DNA from: Prorocentrum cordatum
Taxonomy: Eukaryota > Sar > Dinophyceae > Prorocentrales > Prorocentraceae
Direction of reading: 5' to 3'
Assembly: GCA_963575745.1 (NCBI GenBank)
Contig: CAUYUJ010014618.1
Location: 85,142 to 149,141 of the forward strand
DNA length: 64,000 bases
The position numbers were made by a program, and so were the translations under genes. Of this stretch, positions 20,151-30,856 are shown piece after piece (position 1 is the stretch's first letter; every line of letters starts with the position of its first letter). Under the pieces are notes generated by a model that searched no databases, had not been told where the DNA came from, and saw only the letters and a program-made list of their open reading frames with translations.

Positions 20151-20519
20151 GATATCAGTTTCGTCCTCGCAATTCGCGGGTCTGGCGATCGCGAATTCAA
20201 GGTGTTGTCGGCCGTGCGTGCTCGAGTCGCAGCTGGCCTCGACGCCGAAAGCCCACCGGGGACTGGCGTGCGCAGCATCTCCAGTCGGGCTGCGGCCGCG
20301 CAGGTCCATGTCGAAAGATGTTCGGCCAAGTCGGAAGCGGCCAGGGCGGCCATACTTACGGCCAACTTCGCAGTCGAGCGCGCAACAACGAATCCAGCAG
20401 CGGCGTCGGCACAGATGTCAAAGTCACAGTCGGAATCTTGTCTTCGGACTTTTGGTGGGCCTTGTCAGTACGCTCACCACCCCCTGGCTGCACGCCGTCG
20501 CTGTCGCTTCTACTGCTAG
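20151..20519 (+). pseudogene. Possible LINE ORF1 remnant (Ala-rich helical segment)
   Basis: The frame reads an Ala-rich stretch, SSRAAAAQVHVERCSAKSEA and then ARAAILTANFAVERATTNPA. Its heptad-like look recalls the coiled-coil ORF1 proteins of dinoflagellate LINEs. Stops lie just upstream (20148) and downstream (20517), and no endonuclease or reverse transcriptase follows, so any element is broken. This is resemblance only; it may be a chance frame. Confidence 0.3.
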
Positions 20520-21623
20520 GACTCTGGAGCACGGCTCTCCTGTCCGACGTGATTACCCAGGTCAGGATTTTGTCCTGGGTCGCGCAAGCTTGCACGGAAA
20601 TCGGCAGGCTCGGCGGCGACGGTGCAGCAAGTGAAGTAGCCGGCGCCCCCCGGGGGGGGGGTCAGGCTTCCGAAGGGCAGCCAGCATCGCACCGCCAAGG
20701 GGAGCCAGCTCCAGGTGCTCCTAAATCGGCAAAGCCCCGTGTAGCTGGGCAGGTAGCGTACTTCGATGGCTTGGACGCGGCAATTTGCCGTGCACAGCTC
20801 CAGTCTTGCGGCATTGGCACACCCGCTGGGGGAGGCCACGAGGACATTCCAGAGCCTGACATGTGCGTGCGTCTCATGCGCCCAGGGCGGCGCGCGTCAT
20901 GGCGTAGGCCACGATGGTCGGGGCTTTGCGTAGTCGGTGTGATGATGATGCCGTTCGCCAGTGATGTAGTGGGCCACATGGGCCTACATGTTTCAATCCC
21001 TTTCTTCAACTGGTGCCCCAGGTGCTGCCAGCGGAGATGGAGGAGTTGCCTTTCATTTTCCGGACACCGGCGCGCCTATTGGCTCACGTGTTGATAGAGT
21101 GTGGGGGTGGGAAATCTGTTGGTTGTGTCCCTGGCGTGCAGCCCATGCGCCGTGCCAATGGCTGGGTGCGGATCGCCCTTGCGAGCTGTGCTCCAGCAGG
21201 CCTCTGCGGCAAACGCCGCGGATCGCGCACGCGCTCCGGCGATGCCCCCGGCTTCAGCGACGCCGGAAAGGTCATTTGTCAGGCCGAGCGTGGCTGGAGC
21301 GTGTCATTTGTAGCCCGGCGGGGACAGACCAGACGATCTATTTGCCTTTTAGTGTTGCCAGACGAAACACTTAAACCTGCACCGCATGACTTTGCCTTAG
21401 GGGAGGAAAAAAATGGAGCTAGCTTCTCCGCCATTCATTCTGGCGCTCTTGGTCAGCTACATTCTGGCGCTCTTGGTCAGCTGTGCGACTGCGCTATGGG
21501 CGCCGAGGCGCAGGGGGTCCTCGCGGTCAGGAGCGCGGCGCCCCGTCCGACAGGAGCGGGGCGAGAGAGACGGAGTCGGGCGCTCGACGTCGGCTGGCAA
21601 GCGAGGAGCGGTGCTGTGCCGAG
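20520..21623. other. Unassigned 1.1 kb, moderate complexity
   Basis: Open frames occur on both strands, but no domain is recognised. A 23-bp direct duplication (ttctggcgctcttggtcagc) sits at about 21437-21483. It may belong to the same decayed element as 20.15-20.52 kb. Confidence 0.35.
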
Positions 21624-21790
21624 CTCACCGCCCACCAAACCACCCCAACCCAACCCGAAGGCGCCAATTTGCCCTCCATTTCCAGTTGGGGGGGGGTCGG
21701 GGAACGTTGAGAAAACACGCATGAAGCCCGTACCCCCCCAACCCGAAATTCGGGTCTTCGGGTTTGGTTGGGGTGGTTTGGTAGGTAGTC
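21624..21790 (+). mobile_element. Family F TIR element copy 2
   Basis: Ends accgcccaccaaaccacccc and ggggtggtttggtaggtagt are inverted. Inner ccaacccaacccgaagg and cttcgggtttggttgg, plus acccgaaattcgggt, match F1. Same orientation as F1. Confidence 0.8.
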
Positions 21791-22139
21791 ACGAACGAGG
21801 TCGGCTGGCCCGGCGCAGCTGGCCCGTGTAGGAGCGTTCGTGCGCGCCGCCGTGATCGCGGGGGTCTGGCAGGCTGGCGGCAGCTCGCGCGCGGCCGTCT
21901 TCTGCTCGGGGGCCTCGTTTTCGCTTCGGGTCGCGCGCAGCGAAGGCCTGGGGCCTGCGAATCAAGCCCTCCTGTGGCGCCCAGGGTGGTCGGAGCTGGC
22001 TGGAATATGGAGCTCGAGGCCCCGGGCCAATCGGGATGGACGGCTACCGATGGCAGCAGCGCCATGGTGACCGAAGCCTGTTCGCGCCGACGGCTACACA
22101 TCCACAGCTCGTGTTGCATGGCACGCGCAGGACAAACTT

Positions 22140-22800
22140 GAGACTATGACTGTTTACTGGCGGGGCGGGGGCGGAGGCGAGGGATGACGGAGGCAAGGCA
22201 GGACGGCGGCGGCGGGGTGATGAAGGCTAGGGAGGACGGATGCACATGACGGAAGAGGGAGGCACAGGGAACGCAGGTGCGAGAGATGGTGGGATGGGGC
22301 CGTCTACCTATCTCGATGGGGCAACGGTTGGCGCCGCGCCAGTCTTCGCCCTTGCGTGTCCTCCTCAAGCGCTTCGCCAGGGAGGCTTGTGCGTTGGGGA
22401 GGATGTTGGATGCGGGGTTGGGGAGGTGGACGGTGGCTTTTAGTGGTATTTGGGAGGGGGGCTGGATGTCTCCGGAGGCTCCTGGGTATTTCAGGGGTTG
22501 GGAGGTGGTCAGCGGGGGAGGAAAGAAGAGGGGAGGGAGGGGGGAGGGCAGAGACTATGGAGGAGGGGGAGGTGGTGGAGTATCCAGGATGAGAGGTGAG
22601 AGAGGGAGTGGAGGAGGATCCACAAGGAGGAGGAGGAGGAGGGGGAGCATTACCAGGGCGACTGATATGGGGGAGGACGCAGGAGGCGGAAAGAAACAAG
22701 GAATAGATGTTGAAACCACAACTTCCGCTCAGTGCTGGCCGACGAGGGGGAGGACTGGCAGGAGGAGGAGGAGGAGGAGGAGGAGGAGGAGGAGGAGGAC
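22140..22800. repeat. Purine-rich GGA/GGGAGG region
   Basis: G-rich sequence grades into GGAGGA repeats (22625-22800). Frames on both strands are compositionally biased. Confidence 0.6.
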
Positions 22801-22818
22801 GACGAGGAACAATGGCCC

Positions 22819-22870
22819 CGCCCTCGAGGTCTTGAACCTGAACCACTGCTCCCTCCAGAAGCCTGGCGGC
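22819..22870 (+). pseudogene. LRR-like fragment b
   Basis: The frame reads ALEVLNLNHCSLQKPG, the LxxLxLxxCxL core of an LRR. It follows a GGAGGA/GACGAC tract and is followed by a pyrimidine-rich stretch (22925-23110). One partial repeat only. Confidence 0.45.
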
Positions 22871-22924
22871 CAGGCGTCTGGCCCTGGGCGGGGGATGAGG
22901 TGGAAACGGTAGTTGTGAGGGCTC

Positions 22925-23110
22925 TTCGTCTTTCTGTTTCTCTCCTCCGTGCCCTCACCACCACCGTCACATCATCAGGATTCTCCCTTGTCGTCCTCTT
23001 CCTTCTTCCCTGCTCGCCTCCTCCTCCTCCTTCTCCTCCTCCGCTTCCCTCCTCGTCCTCCTTCTCCCGTTCGCCCTCCCGCGTCCTCCTCATCATGCCT
23101 CTTCGATCTC
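22925..23110 (+). other. Pyrimidine-rich island
   Basis: Strongly C+T on the + strand (ctcctcctccttctcctcct and similar). Like the islands at 31.4, 49.9 and 52.8 kb it has the strand sense expected of polypyrimidine intron sequence upstream of splice acceptors in a + strand transcript. Confidence 0.45.
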
Positions 23111-23193
23111 CCCCTTCCCCTCCACGCCCCGAGTGGTGGCCTCGCAGTTTGGCTCGGCCTTGTTCGGATCGCGGGTGGTGCCGGAGCCACACG

Positions 23194-23194
<1 letters not shown>

Positions 23195-23233
<39 letters not shown>

Positions 23234-23255
23234 TGGTGTGTGTGTGTGTGTCACG
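23195..23255. repeat. TG dinucleotide microsatellite
   Basis: TG run with GGTG interruptions. It is followed by a CATAACGC/GCGTTATG stem at 23268-23287. Confidence 0.95.
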
Positions 23256-23594
23256 TTGCGCCCCCCCCATAACGCGCGGCGTTATGGCCGCGAATAGAAT
23301 GACGCGCTTATAGGCGCGAATCGCCCAGGAGCGGGCATTACACGTATTCGCCGGGGGGCCTCGCTGAAGACGTGGACCGTAGGCGCCGTTGGATACGTAT
23401 TGCTCCCCCTTGGGCTACTATCCGCCCCGATCTTCGCCCCCGACTCCCAGGTGGGGTGCGAGCTGAAGGGGTCGGAGGATCGCGCCGCTGTCAGAGGAGG
23501 GCGAGTCGATGCAGCGGCAGTTTGCCTTCGGGGTGCCCTCCACGTCGCCACGGCTGGTCGCGGCTCGGAAAAGCGGGAGGGGTTCAGGGACCCA

Positions 23595-24688
23595 TTTTGT
23601 TGTAGTTGTTGTGGTTGTTGTTGGTGGTGTTTGTGTTGGTGTCGGTGTTGGTGTTGTTGTTGTTGTTGAACCCTCATTCTTGAAGAATAATTATTGTTGA
23701 TCCCCCCCCACCGGTGCACATTGATTTTTTTCGATTGAAGTGCCACCCCCGGGGCTCGCACCTTGTTTTTTTCTCAAGGAAAGTCTTCCTGCTCAAACTG
23801 TGCCCCTGCCCCCCGGGCTACAACAACAACGGCTCCCGCCTGAGACTTCCTCGATTTTTACTCAGGACCCCCGCTCCCGCCTGAGACTTCCGCGCAATTT
23901 ACTCAGGAAAGGCGCTCCCGTCTGAGACTTCCTCGCAATGTAATCAAGACCCCCGCTCCCGCCTGAGACTTCCGTGCAATTTACGTGGGAACGGCGCTCC
24001 CGCCTGAGACTTCTTCGAATTTTACTCAGGACCCCCGCTCCTGCCTGACATTTCCGCGCAATTGACTCAGGAACGGCGCTCCCGCCTGAGACTTCCTCGC
24101 AATTTAGTGAGGACCCCCGCTCCCGCCTGAGACTTCCGTGCAATTTGCTCAGGAACGGCGCTCCCGCTTGAGACTTCCTCGCAACTTAGTCAGGGCCCCC
24201 GCTCCCGCCCGAGATTTCCTCACAATGTACTCAGGACTGCGCTCTCGCGTGCGACGTCCTCACAAATTATTCTGGAATTGCGTTTCGGCGCTCAGGAACC
24301 ACGCACGCGCCAAGGACGCCTTCACAACGTGGTATCTTCCCTCTTCCTTCGTCCTTCCCCCTCCCCTTCCTCCCACTCTCCCTCGTTCTTCCCCTCCTCC
24401 TCTTGCAGGGCCCGCGCCAATTCCAATGGCGGGCAGAGAGATGTACGCCCCCGAAGGATTGTCCGCCCGTTCCGGTTTGCCCGTACGTCTAAGCCCGCTG
24501 GCCCCAGCAACGAGAAATAATTCCCCCGAAAGGGGTGTGATCGAAGACGAAGAGGGCGGGTTTCGAGGGTGCAGGGTATACGTGTTGAATGACCCGCGGG
24601 CAAGTGAGAGCGTGCAGCCTTAAATTGGTTGTTGTTGTTGGTGTTGGTGCTGGTGTTGGTGATGGTGTTGTTGCTGTTGTTGCTGTCG

Positions 24689-24734
<46 letters not shown>

Positions 24735-25240
24735 GGTTGTTGTTGTTGGTGGTGGTGGTGGTGGTGTTTTTTGCTGTTGCTGTTGCTGTTGTTGTTGTTG
24801 GTGTTGTTGTTGGGTTTGAACTCATTCTTGAAAAAATAAGTATTGTTGATTCCCCCTCACCGGTGCACATTGATTTTTTTCAATTGAAGTGCCCCCCCCC
24901 GGGGCTCGCACCTTGTTTTTTGTCAAGGAAAGTTTTCCTACTCAAACTGGCCCCCGGGCTACAACAACAACGGCTCCCGCTCGAGACTTCCTCACAATTT
25001 AGCCAGGACCCCCGCTCCCGCCCGAGACTTTCTTCCATTTTATTCAAGAATCGCGCTCTCGCTTGGGACGTCCTTACGATTTTTTGAGGAATCGCTTCTC
25101 CTGAAGACTTGCTTGCAATTTACTGAAGAATAGTGCCCTTGCGTGGGGATGTCTTGCAATTTACTCCAGCGCCGCGCTCCCGACACCCAGGCACTCAGGA
25201 GTCGCGCTCACGCTTAGGACTCCTTCACGTATTACCTAGG
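23595..25240 (+). repeat. Higher-order repeat: GTT microsatellite, spacer and 41-bp minisatellite
   Basis: Module 1 is a GTTGTT run at 23600-23670, a spacer (ccggtgcacattgatttttt to ggctacaacaacaacggctc, to about 23831), and a 41-bp minisatellite with gctcccgcctgagacttcc at 23832, 23873, 23914 and on to about 24340. Module 2 repeats this order: GTT run 24624-24815, spacer to about 24970, then decaying minisatellite to 25240. A sequence before the GTT run of module 2 (gacgaagagggcgggtttcg) recurs before a third GTT run at 26.33 kb. Confidence 0.85.
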
Positions 25241-26030
25241 AATCGGGATCTCGCTGCCCTTCGTGGCCCCGTTGCAGCCCTTCGTGGCCCCCTCGCTTTG
25301 TTTCGTGGCCACGTTGCAGCCCTTCGTGGCCCCCTCGCTTTGTTTCGTGGCCCCGTTGCAGCCCCTCGTGGCCTCCTCGCTGCCCTTCGTGGCCCCGTTG
25401 CAGCCCTTCGTGGCCCCCTCGCTTTGTTTCGTGGCCCCGTTGCAGCCCTTCGTGGCCCCCTCGCTGCCCTTCGTGGCCCCGTTCCAGCCCTTCGTGGCCC
25501 CGTTGCAGCCTTTCGTGGCCCCCTAGCTGCCCTTCGTGGCCCCCTCGCAGCCCTTCGTGGCCCCCTCGCTTTGATTCGTGGCCCCATGTATGTATGCCCT
25601 TCGTGGCCCCCGCTCGTTCGCGCCCGTGGTGGCCTCATATGCATGCCCTTCGTGGCCTCGCCGTCGCCCTTCGTGGCCCCCTCGCTGCCCTTCGTGTCCC
25701 CGTTGCTGCCCTCAGTGGCCCCGTCCTTACCCTCCGCGGCCCAACCTACGTATGCCCTTCGTGGCCCCCGCTCGTTCGCCCCCGTTGTAGCCCCATATGC
25801 ATGCCCTTTGTGGCCCTGCTGTCGCCGTTTCTGGCCCCCTCATTGTCCTACGTGGCCCAGGTGCTACCCTCATTGGCCCCATCGTTGCCCTCTGTGGCCC
25901 CGCATTATCAGCCCTTCGTGGCCCACGCTCGTTCGCGCTCTTCGTGGCCCCATACGCATTCCCTTCGTGTCCCCGCTGTCGCCCTTCGTGGCCTACTTCG
26001 TGTCCTTCGTGGCCCTGCTGTCGTTCTCTC
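25241..26030 (+). repeat. 21-bp minisatellite, GCCCTTCGTGGCCCCGTTGCA
   Basis: Landmark ttcgtggcc recurs every 21 bp from about 25260, with variants ctcgctttg and ctcgctgcc. After 25580 units of other lengths are mixed in. An open frame on the + strand covers it with 7-residue ALRGPVA-type repeats because 21 is a multiple of 3; no other coding evidence. Confidence 0.9.
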
Positions 26031-26449
26031 TCGCTCTCGCTTTCGCTCGTCGTCGTCGTCGCCGTCGCCGTCGTTGCCGTCGTCGTCGACGTCGTCGTCG
26101 TCGTCGTCGTGGTCGGTCCCCTGTCCGTCCCTCTTGGGGTCGGGTCGACGGTCCGCGGCCGCCCCGCCGATCAGCGCTGCCGCTGGCCAAGCCGACGGTC
26201 CGCGGCCGCCCCGCCGCTTGCCGGGGCCCGGCCTGAAGACGAAGACGAAGACGAAAAGGGCGGGTATCGAGGGTTTGGGAAATTCGCGTTATTCGACACT
26301 CGAGCAGATAAGGGCGAACAGTCCTAAACTGATTGTTGTTGTTGTTGTTTTTGTTGTTGTTGGTGGTGGTGGTGATGTTGTTGTTGGTGTTGTTGGTGTT
26401 GGTGTTGTTGGTGTTATTGCTGTTGCTGTTGTCTCAATTCTCCCTGCTC
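26031..26449. repeat. GTC microsatellite, spacer and third GTT run
   Basis: GTCGTC/GCCGTC repeat at 26055-26115. A GC-rich spacer with gacgaagacgaagacg follows, then GTT/GGT repeats at 26330-26430. Confidence 0.85.
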
Positions 26450-26572
26450 CGAGCATCGCCAATGCATCAGCGATGCAGTTCTATGTGAAAGCCCAACGTT
26501 CTCCACGCCGACGTCGCCGATGCCTCGCCGACGTCGCCGATGCATCGCCGATGCATCAGCGACGCATCGACA
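26450..26572. mobile_element. Family H core, partial
   Basis: gcatcgccaatgcatcagcg and cgatgcatcgccgatgcatc phrases plus ccgacgtcgccgatg match the H centre. The GGTCGGAGGATCGCGCC ends are absent. Confidence 0.6.
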
Positions 26573-27120
26573 AAGAGGAGGAGGACGAAGAGGAGGAGTA
26601 AGAGGAGGAGTAGGAGGAAGAGGAGGAGGAGGAGGAGGAGGGATGAGGGAGAGGAGGAGGAGGAGGAGGAGAAAGTGGATGAGGAGGAGGAGGAGGAGGA
26701 GGAGGAGGTCGAGAAAAGGAGGAGGAGACGGGATGGGGGAGAGGGGGGGAGGAAGAGGAGGAGGAGAAGGTCGAGGAGGAGGTAGAGGAGGAGGAGGAGG
26801 AGGGATAGCAGAGAGGAAGAGGAGGAGAGGAGGAGGAGTAGGAGGAGGAGGAGGAGAAAGAGGAGGAGGAGGAGGAAGAGAAGGATGAGGAGGAGGAGGA
26901 GGGGCAGGAGAAAGAGGAGGATGCGGAGGAAGAGGAGGAGGAGGAAGAGGAGGAGGAGGAGGAGGGATGAGGAGGATGAGGAGGGATGAGGGAGAGGAGG
27001 AGGAGGTCGAGGAGGAGGAGGAGGAGGGATGAGGGAGTGAGGGAGGAGGAGGAGGCGGAGGAGGAGGAGGAGCAGGAGAAGGAGGAGGATGAGGAGGAGG
27101 TGGAGGAGGAGGAGGGATGC
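26573..27120. repeat. GGA/GAG purine microsatellite
   Basis: About 0.55 kb of imperfect GAGGAG on the + strand. Pro/Ser-rich and Glu/Arg-rich frames are artefacts. Confidence 0.95.
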
Positions 27121-27324
27121 GGGAGAGCATGATGATGGTGATCATGATGATGGTGATGCTGCTGATGCTGATGTTGATGCTGATGCTCATGCTCATGCTG
27201 ATGATGATGATGCTGCTGATGTTTATGATGATGATGGTGATGATGACGATGAAGACACATATGATGATGATGATGGTGATGATGATGATGATGATGATGA
27301 TGCTGATGCTGATGCTGATGCTGC

Positions 27325-27356
<32 letters not shown>

Positions 27357-27529
27357 CTGATGCTGATGCTGATGCTGATGCTGATGCTGCTGCTGCTGCT
27401 GATGCTGATGCTGCTGATGATGATGATGATGATGCTGATGCTGATGCTGATGCTGGTGCTGCTGCTGCTGATGCCGATGGTGATGCTGATGCTGATGCTT
27501 ATGATGCTGATGATGATGCTGATTATGAT

Positions 27530-27560
<31 letters not shown>

Positions 27561-27600
27561 CTGATGATGGCGATACTGATGATGATGATGATGCTGATTT
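27121..27600. repeat. GAT/GCT trinucleotide microsatellite
   Basis: GATGAT and GATGCT repeats give overlapping poly-Asp/Ala and poly-Met/Leu frames. No gene. Confidence 0.95.
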
Positions 27601-28085
27601 CTCCCTCCTGCCCCTCCTCCCTCTACTCCCGTCTCCTCTCTCCTTCACATCACCTCCCTCCTGCCTCCTGCCGCTCCTTCCTCTACTCCCGTCTCCTCTC
27701 CCCTCCTTCACGTCACCTCCCTCCTGCCTCCTGCCCCATCCTCCCTCTACTCCCCTCTCGTCTCCCCTCCTTCACGTCGCCCCCATCCTGCCTCATGCCC
27801 CTCCTTCTGCTCCGTGCTCCTCTCCTCTTCACGTCATCTGCCTCCTGTCTCCTACCCCTTCTCCCTCTACTCCCCTCTCCTCTCCCCTCCTTCACGTCAC
27901 CTCCTTCCTGCCTCATGCCCCTCCTCCCTCTCATTCCTTCTCCTCTCCCCTCCTCCACGTCACCTCCCTCCTGCCTCCTCTTCCTCCTCCCTCTGCTCCC
28001 TTCTCCTCTCCCCTACGTCACGTCATCTGCCTCCTGCATCTTTCCCCTCCTCCCTCTACTCCCTTCTCCTCTCTCCTCCCCGTCG
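27601..28085 (+). repeat. Tandem repeat of about 63 bp, about eight units
   Basis: The landmark ccttcacgtcacctccctcc recurs with variation at about 27641, 27706, 27771, 27828, 27891, 27953 and 28017. Pyrimidine-rich on the + strand. Confidence 0.85.
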
Positions 28086-28299
28086 ACCGTGTCATCTGTC
28101 TCCGGCCTTGCACCTCCGCTCGCGCCTGGCGGTTGCAGGACGAACCCAGACTTGCCACGGCCCTGGGCATTTGCTAAAAAGCCCTGCCCTGTTTGATTCC
28201 TTCATTGGGTTCGTTTACTAAACGGCTTCGCGTGTTAGGGCGACTATCATGGGGGGGTATTTCCTGCCCTCTACCATGGTGACCCAGTGGCGGGCCGCC

Positions 28300-28345
28300 G
28301 GGCGGGGGAAACAAAATTACGCTACCGAGGAACCCCACATAATTA
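28300..28345 (-). repeat. Inverted family K end
   Basis: attacgctaccgaggaaccc, then cacataa, is the reverse complement of the K1 start at 10.08 kb. It marks the inner border of the inverted satellite composite. Confidence 0.7.
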
Positions 28346-28479
28346 TATCATGGCTGGAGTGATGGTAACTGAAGTGACGCATGTGATAATGATGCTGGTG
28401 GCCGTTGCCCCGCCGAAGCCGTTGGTGACGCCAGTCAACAGGAGAGGAGGGAGGAGAGTGGAGAGGAGAAGCGCCGCGC

Positions 28480-29040
28480 CCGCCACACGTTGCGAGTCCG
28501 GAACGCATAGCGACCGCACCCCCAAGGCCCCTCCTGCGGCGTCGAGGAAGTGCAACGCCTGCCACACAAGCGCACCCCCTGTGGCGTCGAGGAAGTGTCA
28601 CGCCTGCCACTCCTTGCGGGCCCGAAACGGATAGCGACCGCACCCCCAACGCACTCCCTTCGGCGTCGATCAGTTGCCACGCCTGCCACGCTTTGCGAGC
28701 CCGAAACGGAGAGCGACCGCACCCCCAGCGCACCCCCTTGTGGCGCCGAGAAGGTCTCACGCTGGCCACGCTTTGCGAGGCCGAAACGGATAGCGACCGC
28801 ACCCCCAGCGCACCCCCTGTGGCATCGAGAATGTGCCACGCCTGCCACACGTTGCAAGCCCGAAGCGGATAGCGACCGCACCCCCAGCGCACCCCCGGTG
28901 GCGTCGAGGACGTGTCACGCTGACCGCGCTTTGCGAGGCCGAAACGGATAGCGACCGCACCCCCAGCGTACCCCCTGTGGCATCGAGGAAGTGCCACGCC
29001 TGCCACGCTTTGCGAGCCCGAAACGGGTATCGACCGCACC
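28480..29040 (-). repeat. 80-bp satellite, about seven units
   Basis: Landmark gatagcgaccgcaccccca recurs at about 28634, 28713, 28793 and 28872. In reverse complement the unit shares with the 90-bp satellite the phrases ggcacttcctcgatgccaca, gggggtgcgctgggggtg and gctatcc, so it is a shorter diverged relative. It abuts the 90-bp array at about 29040. Confidence 0.85.
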
Positions 29041-29825
29041 CTCAGCGCACCCCTTGTGGTGTCCAGAAGGCGCGACGCTTGCTAGGCTTTGCGACAGTGT
29101 CGTGGGTAGCGGCCGCGGAGAGAGACCACCCCCTGCGCACCCCCTGTGGTGCCCAGAAAGTGCCACGCCTGCTAGGCTTTGCGACAGTGCTGTGGATAGC
29201 GGCCGCGCCGAGAGACCACTCCCTGCACACCCCTTATGGTGTCCAGAAAGTGCCACGCGTGCTAGTCTTTGCGACAGTGTTGTGGATAGTGGCAATGTTC
29301 AGAGACCGCTCCTTGCGCACCCCCTATGGTGTCCAGACAGTGGCACGCCTGCTAGGTTTTGCGACAGTGTCGTGGATAGCGGCCGCGCCGAGAGACCACC
29401 CCCCGCGTACCCCGTATGGTGCCCAGAAGGTGCCACGCCTGCTGGGCTTTGTGACAGTGTCGTGGATAGCGGGCGCGCTGAGAGACCACTCCGTGCGCAC
29501 CCCCTTATGGTGTCCAGAAAGTGCCACGGCTGCAAGGTTTTGCGACAGTGTCATGGATAGCGGCCGCGCCGAGAGACCACCCCCTGCACACCCCCTATTG
29601 TGTCCAGAAGGTGCGACGCGTGTTAGGCTTTGCGACAGTGTCGTGGATAGCAGCCGCCCCGAGAGACCATCCCCTGCGCACCCCCTACGGTGTCCAGAAA
29701 TCGCAAGGTTTTGCGACAATGTCGTGGAGAGCGGCCGCGCCAGAAAGTGCCACGCCTGCTAGGTTGTGCGACAGTGTCGTGGACAGCGGCCGCGCTCAGA
29801 GACCACGTGCTGTTTCCCTGATGGT
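29041..29825 (-). repeat. 90-bp satellite array, inverted, about nine units
   Basis: ggctttgcgacagtgtcgtg recurs every 90 bp (29091, 29181, 29271 and on). It is the reverse complement of the 7.1-9.9 kb satellite but more diverged: no unit has the exact majority sequence of the left array. Confidence 0.92.
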
Positions 29826-29834
29826 GTCCACAGG

Positions 29835-30055
29835 TGATGTGGTGAGGTGAGGTGACGTGCTGTGCTGAGGTGCTGTGCCGTGCTGAGCTGAGCTGCGCTG
29901 TGCCGTGCTGAGCTGAGCTGAGCTGAGCTGAGCTGTACTGAGCAATGGTGGGCTGTGCTGTGCTGTGTACGTGCTGTGTGTCAATGTGCTGTGTGCTGAA
30001 CTGTGCTGCGCTGCGCTGCGCTGTGCTGCGTTGCGCTGTGCTGTGTGAGAAGGAG
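29835..30055 (-). repeat. TGCTG/AGCTG microsatellite (inverted CAGCA)
   Basis: Counterpart in reverse complement of the 6.82-7.13 kb array, at the mirrored position next to the satellite. Confidence 0.92.
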
Positions 30056-30059
30056 AAAG

Positions 30060-30235
30060 GCGCGGGCGCGACGCGGTAAGGAAAAAAAGCAAAACCCCAC
30101 GAGCCGTGCAGGTGTTGCGGGTGGGTGATGAGAGGAAGAGGGAGGAGGGGAAGAGGGGGGTGAGTGAGCGTCGCGGGTGCGACGCGGCAGGGAAGAAAAC
30201 CAGAACCCCACGAAACATGTGGGGAAAATCAGTTG
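30060..30235 (-). repeat. Outer arm of the inverted composite, right copy, duplicated
   Basis: gtgcgacgcggcagggaaga, then aaaccagaaccccacgaaac and atgtgggga (30176-30226), is the reverse complement of 6.73-6.80 kb. A more diverged copy of the same arm (gcgacgcggtaaggaaaaaa) lies just before it at about 30067. Confidence 0.8.
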
Positions 30236-30288
30236 GAACCCCGCGAGAGGGTGTCGAGATGGACCCGCGGGGCCATGATTCGAAGAGA

Positions 30289-30460
30289 AAACGCTATAAT
30301 CATAAATTTTTGTCGCTCCGCGCGGATATCTTGGATCTGCGCTGGACCTCCCTGGCGGCGCCTCCGGCGCCGCCCCTGGCGCGGTCCGCGCGCCAGGGAG
30401 CGGGTCCAGCGCAGATCCAAGAAATCCGCGCGGAGCGCCAAGAGTTCACGTTTACAGCGT
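30289..30460. mobile_element. Family D GC-rich hairpin element copy 1
   Basis: Nearly the whole element is a hairpin: gctccgcgcggatatcttgg and atctgcgctggacc at the left pair with ggtccagcgcagatccaaga and aatccgcgcggagcg at the right, around a CTGGCGGCGCC/GGCGCCGCC centre. Outer ends are AT-rich (aacgctataatcataaattt and acgtttacagcgtt). Confidence 0.8.
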
Positions 30461-30534
30461 TTTGTTTCTGTCTTTTTCTAATGATGCACGGCGGGGGGGA
30501 GGTTTTGGCGAGGGAGATGGGAGTGCAAGATGGC

Positions 30535-30680
30535 GTCGAGCCTGCCCATCTGCATGAGGGAGACTGCATGATAGGAAACATAGTCAGGTGACGATTGTTT
30601 GTCATATTTTGATTCATTTGAAGGTATCTGTTTGAATTTCCTTCCAGCATCCGCCTGCAGGAGAACGTGCCCGGCCTAAG
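30535..30680 (+). mobile_element. Family B TIR element copy 5, diverged
   Basis: Left gtcgagcctgcccatctgca is a weak match. Internal agtcaggtgacgattgtttg and right atccgcctgcaggagaacgt, then gcccggcctaag, are clear. Same orientation. Confidence 0.65.
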
Positions 30681-30692
30681 TGTAAGACACGG

Positions 30693-30856
30693 GGGTCAAT
30701 GCAAATAGGGGTCAACCAGAGCGCGGGATCTTGCATGATGCTGCAGAGCCACGGGTGCACTGACCCGGGCGGGCGTGCAGGATCCAGCAGGACCCGGCAG
30801 GGTCGTGCAGGCTCTTGCTCAGCCAGACTGACCCGGGTTTGCATTGACCAGGGTCA
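30693..30856 (+). mobile_element. Family I copy 2 with inverted ends
   Basis: gggtcaatgcaaataggggt, then ca, at the left pairs with tgacccgggtttgcattgac at the right. The middle has gtgcaggatccagcaggacc phrases as in I1 and I3. Confidence 0.75.

Noticed and set aside
20202-21094. A full second LINE between 20.2 and 21.1 kb
   Set aside because: Only an Ala-rich helical stretch suggests ORF1. No endonuclease or RT motif was found in any frame downstream.
25133-26236. 367-codon + strand frame with ALRGPVA repeats
   Set aside because: Explained by the 21-bp minisatellite. Other frames over the same DNA are equally long, and there is no non-repeat domain.
27089-28196. Two overlapping + strand frames of about 360 codons (Asp/Ala-rich and Met/Leu-rich)
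   Set aside because: Both read the GAT/GCT microsatellite and the adjacent 63-bp repeat; mutually exclusive artefacts.
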